A stretch of DNA of 64,000 nucleotides from Parascedosporium putredinis (taxonomy: Eukaryota > Ascomycota > Sordariomycetes > Microascales > Microascaceae), in assembly GCA_949357655.1 (NCBI GenBank), contig CASHTG010000009.1, positions 620,001-684,000 on the forward strand, given 5' to 3'. Position numbers and translations under genes: made by a program. Below are positions 1 to 12,496 of the stretch, piece by piece. The first letter of the stretch is position 1, and the number at the start of each line of letters is the position of its first letter. Below the pieces are notes generated by a model. It did no database searches, was not told the origin of the DNA, and saw nothing but the letters and a program-made list of their open reading frames with translations.

Positions 1-2529
1 CCGCTCTGGCCGGAATGGCCAGCAGTTTTCACCCTCCCATCCGTAAGTTTTTCTTTTCCCTTTTTCAACCGCTGAATGACATTCGTTTCTTCAAACGTGC
101 AGGCCTCGTGAATACTAACGCACCCCAGGCAACATTCGGGACCCTACCCTCCTACGGGCCCCAACTCATCATCCTTCAGCCAGCCGCCGCCTACAGGGCC
201 TCAGGGCCATTACCATCAAAATTCCAATCACTCTCCCCCATTCCGCACCCACCGGCCCCATGAACCCATACCCTCCCAACAGTCAACGTGGGGCCAATTA
301 TCGGGGCAACTCGACTTCCGCCCGTGGCGGCGGGCAGTTCAGCACTGCTCGTGGTGGTCACCGGGCACCTGGTTTCAAGTCTGGCCAATGGAACCCCCTA
401 CGGGACCTAGCCAAAGCCCTCGCTCACACTCATCTAACGGACCCTATGATGGGCCTGGCCAGGACGCTCCCACGGGGCCTATGGACGGCCGTCAGCAAGA
501 ACCGATGGATGACGGGAACGAGCCACGGCCGACCTACCCGGAGGAAATGCAAATCGACGAGCCCGAGCCCGTGTCCCAGCCAGAGCCGCCGGCGCAGCAG
601 CCACCACCTCCCACAGGGCCTGGCAACAACGCAACTACTGCCGGTACCAACCGGGCACCCCGACAGGGCCGAGCTCGAAGTTTAGCTTCTCGTTTAAATT
701 GGCAAGCAAGCAAACCACCACGCATCCAAAGCCCGAGATCACGCAAAAGTTCAACGCCGTTCCTACCAAGCAGCCTGCCCCCAAGCACAGGGCCAAGGCG
801 GCGACCACAAGTCAGACAATAAGGACCGAGACCGAGACCGAGATCGGGAACGAGAGCGGGAACGGGACCGGGATAGAGATCGTGACCGAGATCGTGACCG
901 AGACCGCGAACGGGATCGAGGTGGCAGGGACCGGGATCGGGATCGAGAACGGGATCGAGAGCGACAACGAGAACACGAGAACGCCCGCGAGCGCGATTCC
1001 GAGCGTGACCGTGACCGTGATCGGGAGCGGGAACGGGAGCGAGACCGAGATCGAGACCGAGACCGACCTCGTGATATTCCTAAGGGTGCGCCTACTGAGC
1101 CCGCTTCGTCACGCGCGGCGAGACGGAACCAGGAGCGGAACCAAGAGCCCGTAGCGAGACCTCCTCGGACACGCAAGGTCAAGAAGATTGAAAAACGATT
1201 GATCGTGCGGCCCAAGCTTGAGCCAACGCTAGCTGCATCAAAATCGGTCTTCTTCAGAAAGCCTGGCAACGAGTCGGTCGTGGGATCGGGAACGTATGGC
1301 AAAGTCTTCAAGGGCCTACATGTGTACACGAACGGCTCCGTCGCCCTGAAACGAATCCGCATGGAGGGTGAGCAAAATGGGTTTCCGGTGACTGCTGTGC
1401 GAGAGGTCAAACTTTTACAGTCACTACGGCACCTCAACATTGTCAATCTCATGGAGGTGATGGTGGAGAAGAATGACTGCTTCATGGTTTTCGAGTACCT
1501 CTCTCACGACCTGACGGGGTTATTGAATCACCCTAGCTTCAAACTCGATGATGCGCAGAGGAAGGACCTCTCAAAGCAGCTGTTTGACGGCCTCGACTAC
1601 CTCCACGGACGGGGGTGTTGCACCGCGATATCAAGGCGGCCAACATCCTAGTAAGCAAGGAGGGCACCCTCAAGCTTGCCGACTTTGGCCTCGCCCGATT
1701 CTACGCAAAGCGCCACCAGCTCGACTACACGAACCGCGTCGTCACCATCTGGTACCGCTCCCTGAGCTGCTGCTCGGCGAGACACAGTACGGCCCCGCCT
1801 GCGATATCTGGAGTGCTGCGTGCGTGATGATGGAGATATTTGTGCGCTCTGCCATCTTCCCGGGTGATGGCACCGAGATGAACCAGCTTGAGCGTATATA
1901 CGCCGTGCTGGGCACTCCAATCCAGGCGGAGTGGCCCGAGATTGTGGAAATGGCATGGTTCGAGTTGCTGCGGCCGGCGCACAAGGTGAAGCGGACGTTT
2001 GATGCCAAGTACCGGAACCGGCTCTCCCCGGCGCATTTGAGCTGCTGGCGTCCATGTTCCGTTATGACCCGGCGAAGCGCCCGACGGCGGCCGAGGTTCT
2101 CGCGCACCCCTACTTTACGACGGAGGACCCCCGCCACGACAAGCTGTTGAGTACGTTTTTCCCCATTCCTGCCTCGTACTCTTTCTTTTTGCCTTTTATT
2201 ATCCTTCTTTTTCCCTTTCTTCCGTCCCTGTTGTGGGCAGCCAGTCCGTCCTTTAGGTTGATCTCGTAACTTTGCTAACACACATGACAGACTCAAGGAT
2301 ATTGACGGCGACTGGCACGAGTTCGAGTCCAAGGCTCTCCGCCGCGAGAACGAGCGCAAGGAAAGGAGGCCCGCAAGGCGGCAGCCAAGGAGACGTCTAT
2401 CCGCGAGAAAGGCGGTCGTGATCGCGAACGCGAGCTTAAACGGGCCAACAACGACGCTGAGGACGACCCCGCGATACCAAGAGGCTTCACACGGAGCAGT
2501 CGCAGGAGAAAGTCCAACATCCCGCCTAA
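1..2529 (+). CDS. CTK1: CTD kinase catalytic subunit (CTK1/CDK12-like), 5'-partial, frame-broken
   Basis: Cyclin-dependent kinase of the Ctk1/CDK12 type, which phosphorylates the RNA polymerase II C-terminal domain in the nucleus. The locus starts before the window: an exon open from base 8 ends at a donor at 43, and the intron (43-128, branch TACTAAC) leads into a Gln/Pro/Gly-rich N-terminus. An Arg-Asp/Arg-Glu repeat (about 821-1075) precedes the kinase domain. Visible motifs are the glycine loop GSGTYGKVFKG, VALKRIRMEGE, a PITALRE-like helix (FPVTAVREVKLL), HRDIKAANIL, DFGLAR and PELLLGE. A second intron lies at 2151-2290. The reading frame must move about eight times, near 240, 395, 680, 800, 1615, 1757, 2037 and 2365. 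Most moves are restored by one added base in a C or G run, which points to sequence error. The stop near 2527-2529 is inferred. The family is sure; exact ends are not. Confidence 0.88.
43..128 (+). other. Spliceosomal intron of CTK1
   Basis: GTAAGT donor, perfect TACTAAC branch point at about 113-119, and CCCCAG acceptor at 128. Splicing joins the frame reading GRNGQQFSPSH to QHSGPYPPTGP. That is why the coding sequence must extend beyond the left edge and not start at the ATG at 15. Confidence 0.75.
821..1075 (+). repeat. Arg-Asp/Arg-Glu dipeptide repeat tract in CTK1
   Basis: Imperfect hexanucleotide repetition of CGN-GAY/GAR codons encodes long runs of alternating basic and acidic residues before the kinase domain. 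Such RD/RE tracts are typical of nuclear RNA-processing and transcription proteins. The opposite strand shows a matching SR-like open frame, which is only a shadow of the repeat. Confidence 0.85.
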
Positions 2530-4483
2530 GCGCGGGATGCCCGCATTCTTGCGCCATCAGTCAATGCCTTGTCCATATACCCTTTTCTCGATTTTTCTAT
2601 CTTGTTACTTGGCAGTTGCGATCCTCATCCCCTCATACCATCATCCATCACTGTGGGCGCGGCGTTGTTTAAAGGAGTTTGATTTCTTTCATCTATGGCG
2701 AAGTTTTTCGTGTCTGTTCGTTTCCCCTTATTTCTTTTTATACAGGAGAAAAACCAAGACCTTTTTTATTCTTCTATTTGTTGGCATCCTTAGTATTTTT
2801 TTCCCTTTCGTCATGAAGCAGCATCCATTATTCGAGGGCGAGCTGTTAGAGCCGTGGTCACGGTTTAGGAATCGAATCATGTCATGTAGTTAGAGGAACT
2901 ACACCTGAGAAATCCAGGCTGTAGTAAAAACGCCGTTACCGACACCGTCGCACCCTTGACTTCTCGCACAAGCTTGGCAAACAGCCAGAGCTCCGTCCAT
3001 CTCTCTTCGAGCCACCTCATCCACCCTCTTGTCGTCTATGAGAAATGCTACGTACGCACCATGTGTGTCTCGCAATACGAACGCTTGAAAGCATTGGCCT
3101 CCACGACGTTTCGAAGCAAAAGCAAAACAACTAATATGTGAAACGTACGCAGTCGATGTGGCCGCCGCGAAAAGAACAGACCATGCGTAGTCTGCGGACA
3201 TGCTCACAAATATTGTCTCGGCTACCATGCCTGGGGAGACAACGGCTTCATGTCCCATGGGCATGGATGAATAGTCATTGGGCTGCCCTGCTTCGCAGAC
3301 CCGAACGTCATGTATAAATATACCTTTTGTGTGTCCCTTTTTGTCTTTTTCTATTTCTTTTCTTGTTCCTATCGTTCCTCTTCCTTTATCTCCTATGCCC
3401 CCTCATGTTCCCCCTTTCACTTCTCGGGTTGGGTTTGGACCAAAAGAGGTGGTGGGCGGTGGGTAGGGGTTGCGTATCAACGGGAAATACAAAAGACGGC
3501 ATTTATATAGACTAGTGCAACGAACATTTTTCAAGACGGAACGAGAAGAGTATGTAGAAAGCTTGAAAGTTGATGAAGCCGAGCTAAATACATCTTGTCA
3601 CAAATCAACCTTGTTTCTCACCCTTGTTTCCGTTCCCTTCGTAAGCGTCTTCCATTCCCAAGTTCCCGGGTTGATCTCTCTTGTCCCAGAGCATTATCGT
3701 AGTACGGCTGGCCGTCTTTCAAGATTGATGGGTGTCGTTCCGTCAAGTCTGATTCGCCCCGGTCGTAGAGCCTCCCTAGTATCCCGAAGAGGGTGTGAGA
3801 ACGACAAGAACGATTCCAAAGACATGCAAGGCGGAGAGTCGAGAGTTGAGGGTCAGGAGTCAAGTTTATATATCAGCCTCTTGCGGTATAGAGGTCCGGG
3901 GTGGAAGACGGTGCATGTAAAACAAAGATTCCGCAGTCGTTATATCCAAACATAGCTAGTATCAATCCGTAACCCATCCCATACTCCCAAAGCCGTTTAG
4001 TTTTCCGTTGTCCTGCCTTTAAACCCAAAAGTCGAATAGGGCCAAAAGGAAAACACTCCTTTCTTTCCCCTTCCAATTTGTCCCCCAGTGCTTGACAGCA
4101 CAATGATAAACCCCAAGTACTATACACATTTACTGGGTTCTCGAGATTGAGCATCAGCTGATACCTTCGTCCGTTCGCGCCGCCAGCCTTTTCTCATAAC
4201 ATGGTACCGAGATGTTGGCGAGGGAAGGAAAAAAACGATGTAGAGTAAATGAAAAAAAGAAAAAAAAAAAAGAGGCCGAGAACGAGAAGAAATAAGGAAA
4301 GAAGACCAAAGAAAACCGCCCAAAGCCATGCTTCATCAATTCATAAAATATAGAAAGTAAAAGGGGTATCAAATCATCTTCATCTCCAAACCGTCATCCT
4401 AAAACCCATCTTTACCACCTTCCGAAAAGGTGATGGAAGAAAAAAACAGGAAGCAAAAGTCCAAGGACAAGAGGATTCGTCCA
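2530..4483. other. Intergenic between converging CTK1 and the 4484-6394 gene
   Basis: Contains the 3' flanks of two convergent genes. It has T-rich tracts near 2700-2820 and 3330-3390, and an A-rich tract near 4240-4275. Open frames on both strands (for example 121 codons on the minus strand at 2899-3264) have no recognisable domain or splice structure. I see no convincing gene. Confidence 0.5.
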
Positions 4484-6394
4484 TTATTGCGATCTTTCAA
4501 CGCCCTTGCCCTTGGCGTCAGGCTTATCCTGACTCGAACTCTTGAGAAGTTCGCGCAGGCTACCCTCGGCATGACTCGCCTTGCCGGGGTTTGAGCGGAG
4601 GAGCCACCTGGCCGCCACCATATCCAGCCCGCAAGGTTAGAAAGGAGCCCTTGTTGCTGTAGTTGCTCCTGTTTCTGTTGCTGCTGGTGCGTTTGGCTAG
4701 GGGCTGTCTGATCATGGGTCCCTTCGTCCCGTAGCCCACCCTCGCCTTTTCCTTGTTCCTGGAGGCCAGAGGGTACCGAGTCGTCTTCTCCTGGAGACAG
4801 GACGGGCTCCTCCGCAGCAGGTGGGCGGATCTCTAGATAATTCCTCGAAGTTTGAGGCTGAGCCGGCTCACCCATCAACCCCGCGGACGCGGTCTTTGAC
4901 GGGGTCGCGCTTCCAGGACCGTGGGTAATAGATCCCGGGGCGGTAGCGGCGGCGACCGCCGCGTTAGCTTCATGCTTGCGCGTATTCTCAATGACGGCAG
5001 AGGCAAGCGACACCGACTTTCTCCGGGCTATGGATTGACGCTGGGCCTCCCGAGCACCTTGTTCATCGGTGGCCGTACCTGTCCCTGAGGATGCGGCTGC
5101 GGCGGCATTTTCGCCAGTGAGACCGCTACCGCCATCGACGGAAGAGACGGGAGACACGGGCGATGAAGTTCCGGACCCTTTTCGGGCCGCGGCCCTACTC
5201 GAACCTCCTCGGCAATCTCGGCGGCAGACTTGTGCTTCTTGGACTTGTCCTCCTCCGAAGAGCGGCTGCTCGACATAATGGTCTCGAGGGTGCCGACGGC
5301 GACACTCCGCCTCCGGATGCCGCGCCTCCTCCTAGAGTGTCTCATCTGCCGCTCGTCGTCCGAGGAGACGACCTGAAGTGTGGGGCCCTGGATGGGTTGG
5401 TTCTTGGCTGCCGCGACGGCGGCGAGGAAGGACTCGCCCGAGCCATGTGGGGCTTTGTGGACCTCGTATTGGTTGCTAAGGGAGTAACGCGAGCGGGCGC
5501 ATATCTCGGCGATGCGATCAAGATCGGCGTTGATGCTGTGGCTAGCGTCATCGGAATCGACCCGGCCGTTCGCCATGAAGCTTTTAAAAGTGAAGGCCTC
5601 AAGGGGCGGGAGGTTTCCGGAGGCATCATCGCGAGCGCCCTGAGCGCGCTTCTTGGCCTTTGCTCTCGCGACGCTCAACATGCCATATTTAGGATTCTGG
5701 GAGGAGGTGGTGGTCGAGGAACCAGAAAGTGCGGAGGAAAACGGCATGATTCGGCGGACGATATCGGCGGCGCTCGGGGGCTTGAGGGACCAGATCGAGA
5801 GGTGTGACCGGCCGGATTGTATCGATGACGGTGATGGTGGGAACGGTGGGAAGTCGAAGCGGAGGAGGAAGGATTGTTGGGGTGAGGGCCAGGGTAGGTT
5901 CGCACAATGACGGGTTGGGAATAGGTGCTGCTCTGAGCGCCGGTGGATTTCGCGTAGCGGTGTCGAGAGGATAGTGACTGTTAAGTTGGCGGAGGGCCGA
6001 GGTTCTATCGGCGGCGGTGGAGTCGTCGACGGGGATGGGTTTGCCCTCGGCGGTGGAGTGAATCAACGAAGTCGACGAGGCATTTGGCTGGAAAAGCGGT
6101 GGGAAGGCGATGGGTATCGAGTGCCGCCGCGGGGCGCCGTTGTTAGCAGGCAACGCTCGGGAAGATTGCCGGGTATGAGGGAGAGGAGGCGAAGGTTGTT
6201 GTGTAGTGGGAGACAGCGATGGGAAGGGCGTTGTGGACTCGCAGCCTTGTGTTGGATGCGGCTGTTCTTCTCGGTAAGGGTGATGGGGAGTGGCCGTGGG
6301 TGTGGGTGTGGGCGTGGCCGTGGACAAGGGCGAGGGCAAGGGGAGAGTATGCTGAGGTGGGGGAAGGAGAGGAATCCGGTAGATTGGATGACAT
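4484..6394 (-). CDS. Fungal protein of unknown function, disordered, frame-broken
   Basis: I do not recognise a named family. The start at 6394 gives MSSNLPDSSPSPTSAYSPL. A Pro/Ser/Thr-rich first half follows, then a more conserved-looking block around 5400-5760 (KPPSAADIVRRIMPF, KYGMLSVARAKAKKRAQ, INADLDRIAEICARSRYSLSNQYEVH split over adjacent codons). After that come a basic patch (RHSRRRRGIRRRS), a Lys-rich stretch (EDKSKKHKSAAEIAEEVR), a Gln-rich segment and a C-terminus ending VERSQ. Frame breaks near 6290, 6235, 5800, 5190 and 4595 are needed to read it through. No signal peptide or membrane segment is visible. Low complexity dominates, so a regulatory or scaffold role is possible but not shown. 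It is convergent with CTK1. Confidence 0.6.
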
Positions 6395-9000
6395 GATGAC
6401 GGAGCGAGGGCGGGAGGCCCCGATGGGGAAGGTTGGTAGATGGGGGTTTATATTCGAGAAATATGAGGTAGTTTGGGGAGGGGCCGGGTATAGCGGTTGG
6501 TGTTCGTGTTCGTGGACGTGGCCGTGGACGGGGACGGGGACGGGGACCTGGGCGTGTGCGTCTGCGCCTGGCGTGTGTTGTATCCGAGGTGGACGTGGCA
6601 ATGGGGTTGCTGCGTCTGTCTTTACTCGCGCATGGGGAAAAGGCCGTAGCGGGATGCTGAACCAAGGTACGGGTATGGAGATTTAGGATAGGAGCATGCG
6701 TCGGATTGGCGCCTTGTTACAGTCCAGAGGAGCACCAGTCAGCCGCTTGCCATATTGCAAGGCCAACAAGCCAGGGCGGGGGGGGACAAGGCACGAGAAA
6801 GAGGTCAGACTAGTACAGGAGGCATCCGAGAAGACAGGGAATAATTGAGGGCGGAAACCCGAAGAGGAAAGATAGGAAGACGAAAAAGGGAAGAGATGGG
6901 TAAGAGGGAGAGGGAGAAAAAATGAAGGACGGGGAAAGAAAAAGATGATAGACGGCCAAGATAGTCGGCGGGGCGAAAGTGTGCGTTGTCCGTGCTCGCA
7001 GACGGAGAGGGGCCGTCCGTCCGTTTGGTTGGATTTGGATAGGCGCGATAGCGAGACAGGGAAGGGAAAAAAGAAAGCAAAGCCCCTGTTGGTGACTTTG
7101 AGTCGGTGGGCGGCTGATTTCGTCCCTGGAGACTTTGAGTGGTGCAGCGGGTCCGGAAAGGCAGAGCACTCGACGGACGTGGCGCTCTGTTCGTGCTTCC
7201 TTGGTTCAAGCGGGCGGCAGGGGGTAGATGTAGGGAGAAGAGAGAGGGAGAGATGGTGCGTGTTCGTTGTCGTGGATTTTTGAAAGAGAGAGGGAAGAGA
7301 GAGAGGGGGTCGAGGAGTCGTCGAATGGGGAATAAGGCGAGATGGCGATGGAATCTGAGGGCACCACCTTGTCAGGGTTGGATTGGGCCAGCCAGGAGGA
7401 GGATTCGATGCCGTTGCTTTGAGCGCTCAGTTTCTACTTGCTATGGCTGAAGGCCAACTTGGTGGAAATTGATCGATGGGATGTGGGAGGGGCAAGCACG
7501 TCGACCAGCGGACAAGCATTTTATTTCCGCACTGAAGATTGATGGAGGTTTTAGCCTCTAAGAGGTGCAGGTGCACCACCACAGACAGCAGATTGATACC
7601 AATCAGCTAATCACCTGGGGAGGGGGTTCCGTATAGCCTCTCCTTCTTTTCTTTCCCGTGCGTTCTTTTTCTTCCTCTTTTTTTCCGCGGCGTTCTTTCT
7701 ACAAGCGGGAAGCTACGTACGTGCTGCGAGAAAAGGCAGATTGCAAGAGAAGAGAAGAGAAGGGGGTGTGTGGTACGTTGAATGTGCCAGGTCCAATCTC
7801 CATGTCTCTTGACGTTGGTACGTTGAGAGAAGTGAAAAGCCCATAGCCAGGGCAAAGAGGCTGGCACCTTGATCAAACTTGCAGGGTCCGTGGTTTTGCG
7901 GAGCGAATCGATGAAGAAAAAGGATGTGGTCTTGCGGCGACCTGACGTGGACGGTTGCGAGTGGTAGGCCACGCAGCCGCCCCAGGGCCTGGCACTGCAG
8001 GACTGCAGGAGTGCAGGAGAAGGAAAATATCGAGACAACTGTGTATTGTGAGTACAAACACACACTCACACGCCCGCAACAAAAGAAAAGGTGGCAAGCG
8101 CCTGTCTCGGCCGGGGTCAGGGGTTTCGCCACGGAGCTAGATAATAGAGAAAACAGATAAATCCCAAAAGCTCTTCTCAACGAAATCGACCCCTTAATGT
8201 TCTTAGAAGGAAGACAGAAGCGTAGTAAAAGTAAATGGTGGTATGTGGAGAGGCCCGATGCTGGAAAATGGGGTGGTAACCTGAACCTGAAAGGAGCACA
8301 CACGCAGACTGTCCTCAGCGCTGGATGCTCTAGGCTGTAGCGGTAAATCTCCAGGGACGGCGAACAGCGAAGAGCGAAGAGCTTGAGCTTGAGGGGTTTC
8401 CGTGCCTTGTTGAACCAACTGGACGGTTCAATTTTGCATTTTGCGGGGAGGCGGTTTAGCGAGCCGTAATTGACACGCAGCAGTGCGGATGGACACACAT
8501 ACAATCACACACACACCACATGGGCCGGCAGCAAAACAGTGGACGAAAATTGATGCCAAGGCCACGGGCAGCGGTTTGAACGGAGTCCTAGGTTGGCTCT
8601 GGGGAAGGCGGAATCCACATCAATATCCAGATAGCTAAGGCCTGACCGCGAGTTTGGTTAGGAGCCACTAATACTCTACGTGCACGCTACCTAGTAGGTT
8701 CAACACTAGTTTTGGAGACAGGGCCGCGTGGAAATATATTGGATCAATGGAAGGAGCGAGGAGCGAGATTTTCATAAATGTCGGCCGCGATGGAGGACGG
8801 AGGGGGTTCGGGAAGGTGCCGGGGGTGGGGGTGGTTTTGAGACGTAAAGAGCCGAGGGAAGGTGCGAGCCGATACACATCAGGGCAAGCACTCGGCGACG
8901 ATACGAGTAATAAGATATCTAAGACAGGAAACAGGACACAGCGGGTTGGCTTAAAGGACATCCACAGGTGACTTGACCCATGAACTACTGGACTGAGGAA

Positions 9001-9028
9001 GATCAATTGATCCATCAATTGATCAATT
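9001..9028. repeat. Overlapping GATCAATTGATC palindromes
   Basis: A perfect 12-bp palindrome at 9001-9012 is followed after two bases by a second AT-centred palindrome with the same core (TCAATTGATCAA). It is too short for a terminator or transposon end. It could be a protein-binding site or chance. Confidence 0.5.
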
Positions 9029-9408
9029 TGCCACAAGTGTCAGCAGCCAGAATGCAGAAAATAGGAGGCGTTGGTGAGGGAGGAGTCATTTCTATTCGAG
9101 TGGACATCTCTGTGCTATGCCAGCGGCCCAAGAGTCCCCTCTCTCAACGAGCCAACCAAAGACAGAGCACAGAAGCAGCCAGAGAGGGGCCGCAGCTCTG
9201 GCACAGCGATCATGGAGTAGTGAGACCTTGGGCAGACTGACGTGTAAGGCTGAGATTCGACTGGCGAGCAGAAACCAGAGACTGTCGCTGAGTGGTACGT
9301 CGAATGAAACCCGTTGATTTGATAAAAAGGAACAAGACAACGAAAGAAGCAGAAAAGAACCGAATTAGATGGTTCGATTGGGCTGTCTCGGTACTATACC
9401 ACCTCCAC

Positions 9409-9763
9409 TCATCACTCAACACGACATCGCTTGAGTGGGAAAGAAAAGAAAAGAAGGGGAAAAGGGCGGGGCAGGTCCCGAGAAAGAGCTGGTCCGTTTA
9501 TCATTGGTACTGATCCTCAGGTAGCACCAGGTTCTGACTGGCCAGCCTGCAAGCAATTGATGAGGGGTTCCTCAAATGCAGAGCAATCCAATGGATCGTT
9601 TCTTACCGTTGGCTTGAGCTAGGCGATCTTCCGCCAATACTTGGATAGACTCTGGGTGCCCTTGGATAATGTCGGTCATCACCCGGCCTCTCACCCCGCC
9701 GGTAGCTGAGTCGAGAAACTCGTGATATTTGTCTTGCCGTGCTTGGCCGAGGGATACTACTTC
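9409..9763 (-). other. Possible small two-exon gene fragment
   Basis: Reading the minus strand from about 9760, a stop-free frame gives LGQARQDKYHEFLDSATG and then VMTDIIQGHPESIQVLAEDRL. It ends at a good donor (AACG|GTAAGA, about 9606). About 60 bases later there is a TTGCAG acceptor (about 9548), and the joined frame stays open to about 9409. Residue composition looks like real protein, unlike the surroundings. No upstream start or partner exon was established. A neighbouring minus-strand open frame (9757-10353) could supply it or be unrelated. I do not recognise the protein, so this is a guess at an unannotated short gene or gene relic. Confidence 0.25.
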
Positions 9764-12496
9764 TCATGATTGATTGCCAGCATCGAGCCTGTGAGGGAAT
9801 CTGACCGAATCCTGTTAAACGTTGTTTGAGAGCCTATCAAGATGATGGCTTTTGGAATGGCGCGCGAATCCAAATGGAGGCCTGAAGCTGCATGAAGGCA
9901 CGAGGAGACGCTACCGGAAGTCCACCTCGCCTGGATACGGCCCCCACTTCCAGCGTTCTTCTCGAATCCGGGAGGGGCGGGGCTTGGACCAGCTTGATTT
10001 TTGGATATCTTCTCCGTCAGGACACCCGAAGCCTCTACACCTAGACACGCCTCCCGGGCCCGAACGGACGAATTGATGAAAGCCCTAACATCCAAGCAGT
10101 CGTGGCGACCGGGGACAGGGTGGCTCGAATTCTTCTTCCTTTTACTTTGATTTGATTTCAATTTTCTTCTCAGAACCACCCGCCGGATGTCCCTTTCAGT
10201 CTCTCCCAGCGCATTGGCATTGACACCGTCTGCCACCTTTTGATTCTCTCTCACCTCGTTGACGGATCGGTGTTTTCGGGTTCTCGCTCCGAGTTTTCCA
10301 GCGGAAGAAAAGAAGTGGTTCGAAAACCTCACCTGAAAAGGTGGACACAGCATGCAGCACTTCTCCGGGCCACATCACGGCTTCTACGTGTCCGTGTAAG
10401 CAATGTACTTTTTTGTTGACGAGTCTCGAATGAACAAAAGTGAATGGTCAGATCCGCCCAGAGACCTGCCCCACGCTGAACCCCTCGTCTTCCACCATAT
10501 TCCTTTTTTCAAGTAAGCCAGGCCCCTCTATCTCATCCCCAAGAAAAGAGAAAAGAACCAAAAAATTGGCACCCGTTTCCTGCATCCAATCGACCGAGGA
10601 CCGCTGAGACGTGGTCGATCGATTCTAGAAGTGCAGTAGTGGATTTCCCTCTGACCCACTTGCTCACCGAGGAGGAGAAGGAAGAGGAGAGGGCACGCTC
10701 TGTTCTTCGTCCTGACGGCGGGCGAGACTTGCACAGATTTGAAGATTAGGCGCAACATCCAAGTCACTTCCACCGACCACCTAATCCCTTTTGCACCCCC
10801 TCCTCTTTTGGTCTGCGCATCGTTTTGGGAAGCCTGCAGCCTTCTCGTCCCGTTTTGGGTTGTCCGTCCTGCATGCTTTCGTGGCCATCGTTTAAAGGTC
10901 CATCTGGCATTTTTTGCGTCTTTTTGGTCTGGCCTTTTTTCTTTCTTTTTTTTTTTTTTTGTTGGCCTCGGCCCAATTGGAAAAAGTCGAGGTACGTGAA
11001 GAAGAGAAGGGGAAAAAATGAAGAAAAGCAGGGGACTCAGATGAACTAGAACAGAAAGGTGGGCTTGCAACCAAAACCAAGGAGGACGGAGGGTACATAA
11101 CACACATGCGACACTCTGTACATCGTCCAGAGACAAGATGCGGCAGTTGACATTGATTTGCACACCGAGCAATAAGAAACAAAAATCCCTCTTTACCGAA
11201 GCTAGGCAAAATCTCTCAAGGCCATCTCTTCAGCACCAACCTCCCGCAAGCCTCCCCACTAACCCGCTTTTACCCGGTCGGGCGACTCAAAGCTCGGCGC
11301 CCTTCCAAGGAAATGCGGCCTGGAAGAGGTGTCAAGGTACCGGTGAATGATGAGCGGGAAACAAGAAAAAACCCTCGCCCCGCTCGAGGAGGGGAGACCT
11401 CTCGCGAGATTTTGGGGAGTAATTCAACGAGAGAGAGAGAGAAAAAGAAGAGAGAATACGAAACAAGAGAGACTCGGCCCTCAAAAGGCATGTGAATATT
11501 CATGTTTCGATACCGGAGGCGGAGTTCGGTGCGGCATGTGGGGCACGGGGTTCTCAAGGCGGCGCCGTTACCCCGTTCCCCAGTTCTCTTCTGTTCCATG
11601 ATCCCCCCTTTTAGAAGGGGAAAGAAGAGAAGAATAAAGGAGGGATACGGGGGAGGGTGGCCTATTTTTCAGCCCACTATCATGAAACAAAACCTCAGGG
11701 GTGCTGTCCGGTCTGTCCCCAAGGTGGGAAAAGAGGGGGAAAGGAAGGATGGGGCCATGAAATCGCTCTGGAAGTGAGGAGTCAGAAAGGGAGAAGACGA
11801 AAAAGAAACGGGGAAGGGGAGAAACACGCGAGCCGGTTCACACTGCGTGTCGCTTCGCAGACGACGTTAGTCACGGGCTTTTTGGTGGGTGGATTGAAAT
11901 GATGTACATCGTAAGATAAAAGGGCACAGTCATATATGGTGGGGGCGATCGAGATACTGAACACAAGGGAAAATGGTCAAGGCAGAGATCATTGTTGGTT
12001 TCGTCCTGCACGATCAAGGATAGTATTACTCCTCTGGGAGCTATAAGATGTAGAATATTGGGGTATCTATAACGAAGCAATAAAGGAATGAAAAAAAAGT
12101 TAAAATGTAGGTAGAGAGGTAGAACAGCGCGGGCGCTGGGTATGGCGAGTGAAAACGGTGACATGCGCATCAGATGTTGCGAAACGAGTCCTCGCCTACC
12201 CTCGGGCTTACGACAGTGCCAGTTTCTCCCTCCTTCTCCGTAGCCAACTCTCGTCAAATCATGGAGCGCCCCCCTTCCCCATCCGTTCATTCCCCTAGAA
12301 AAACACGCCCTCGTGCGTTCCATGGCATCGTGGCGTGGTCTTGGTGCCGTCGATCCGGGCGAGATCTCACTCCTGCTTCCAGCAAGCAGCTAGTCCCGGT
12401 TGGCATCTCCACCGTGGAACCACACACCAAGCCAGCGGGGGCCTATGGACGGACAATTTTAAAAAAAAAAAGAAAAGAACCGGGTGGGTGCTCCCC

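Larger units (their letters stand above)
6395..12496. other. 6.1-kb intergenic stretch
   Basis: This lies between the 5' end of one minus-strand gene and the 3' end of the ligase-like gene. It holds purine-rich tracts (6830-7300, 11340-11480), a CA-rich microsatellite near 8490-8518, a short palindrome cluster at 9001-9026 and poly-T near 10930-10960. Apart from the exon-like fragment at 9409-9763, I see no coding signal I trust. Long open frames here lack domains, and their composition follows the base skew. Confidence 0.45.

Noticed and set aside
763..1485. 240-codon Ser-Arg-rich minus-strand frame
   Set aside because: It is the reverse reading of the CTK1 RD/RE repeat and kinase N-lobe. 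SR-like sequence here is only the complement of the repeat.
130..2290. Programmed ribosomal frameshifting in CTK1
   Set aside because: There are too many sites, no slippery heptamers with downstream structure were noticed, and the same error type is seen in unrelated genes.
7713..8504. 263-codon minus-strand frame
   Set aside because: Cys/Ser/Leu/Phe-rich composition follows the pyrimidine bias of the strand, with no recognisable motif or conserved block.
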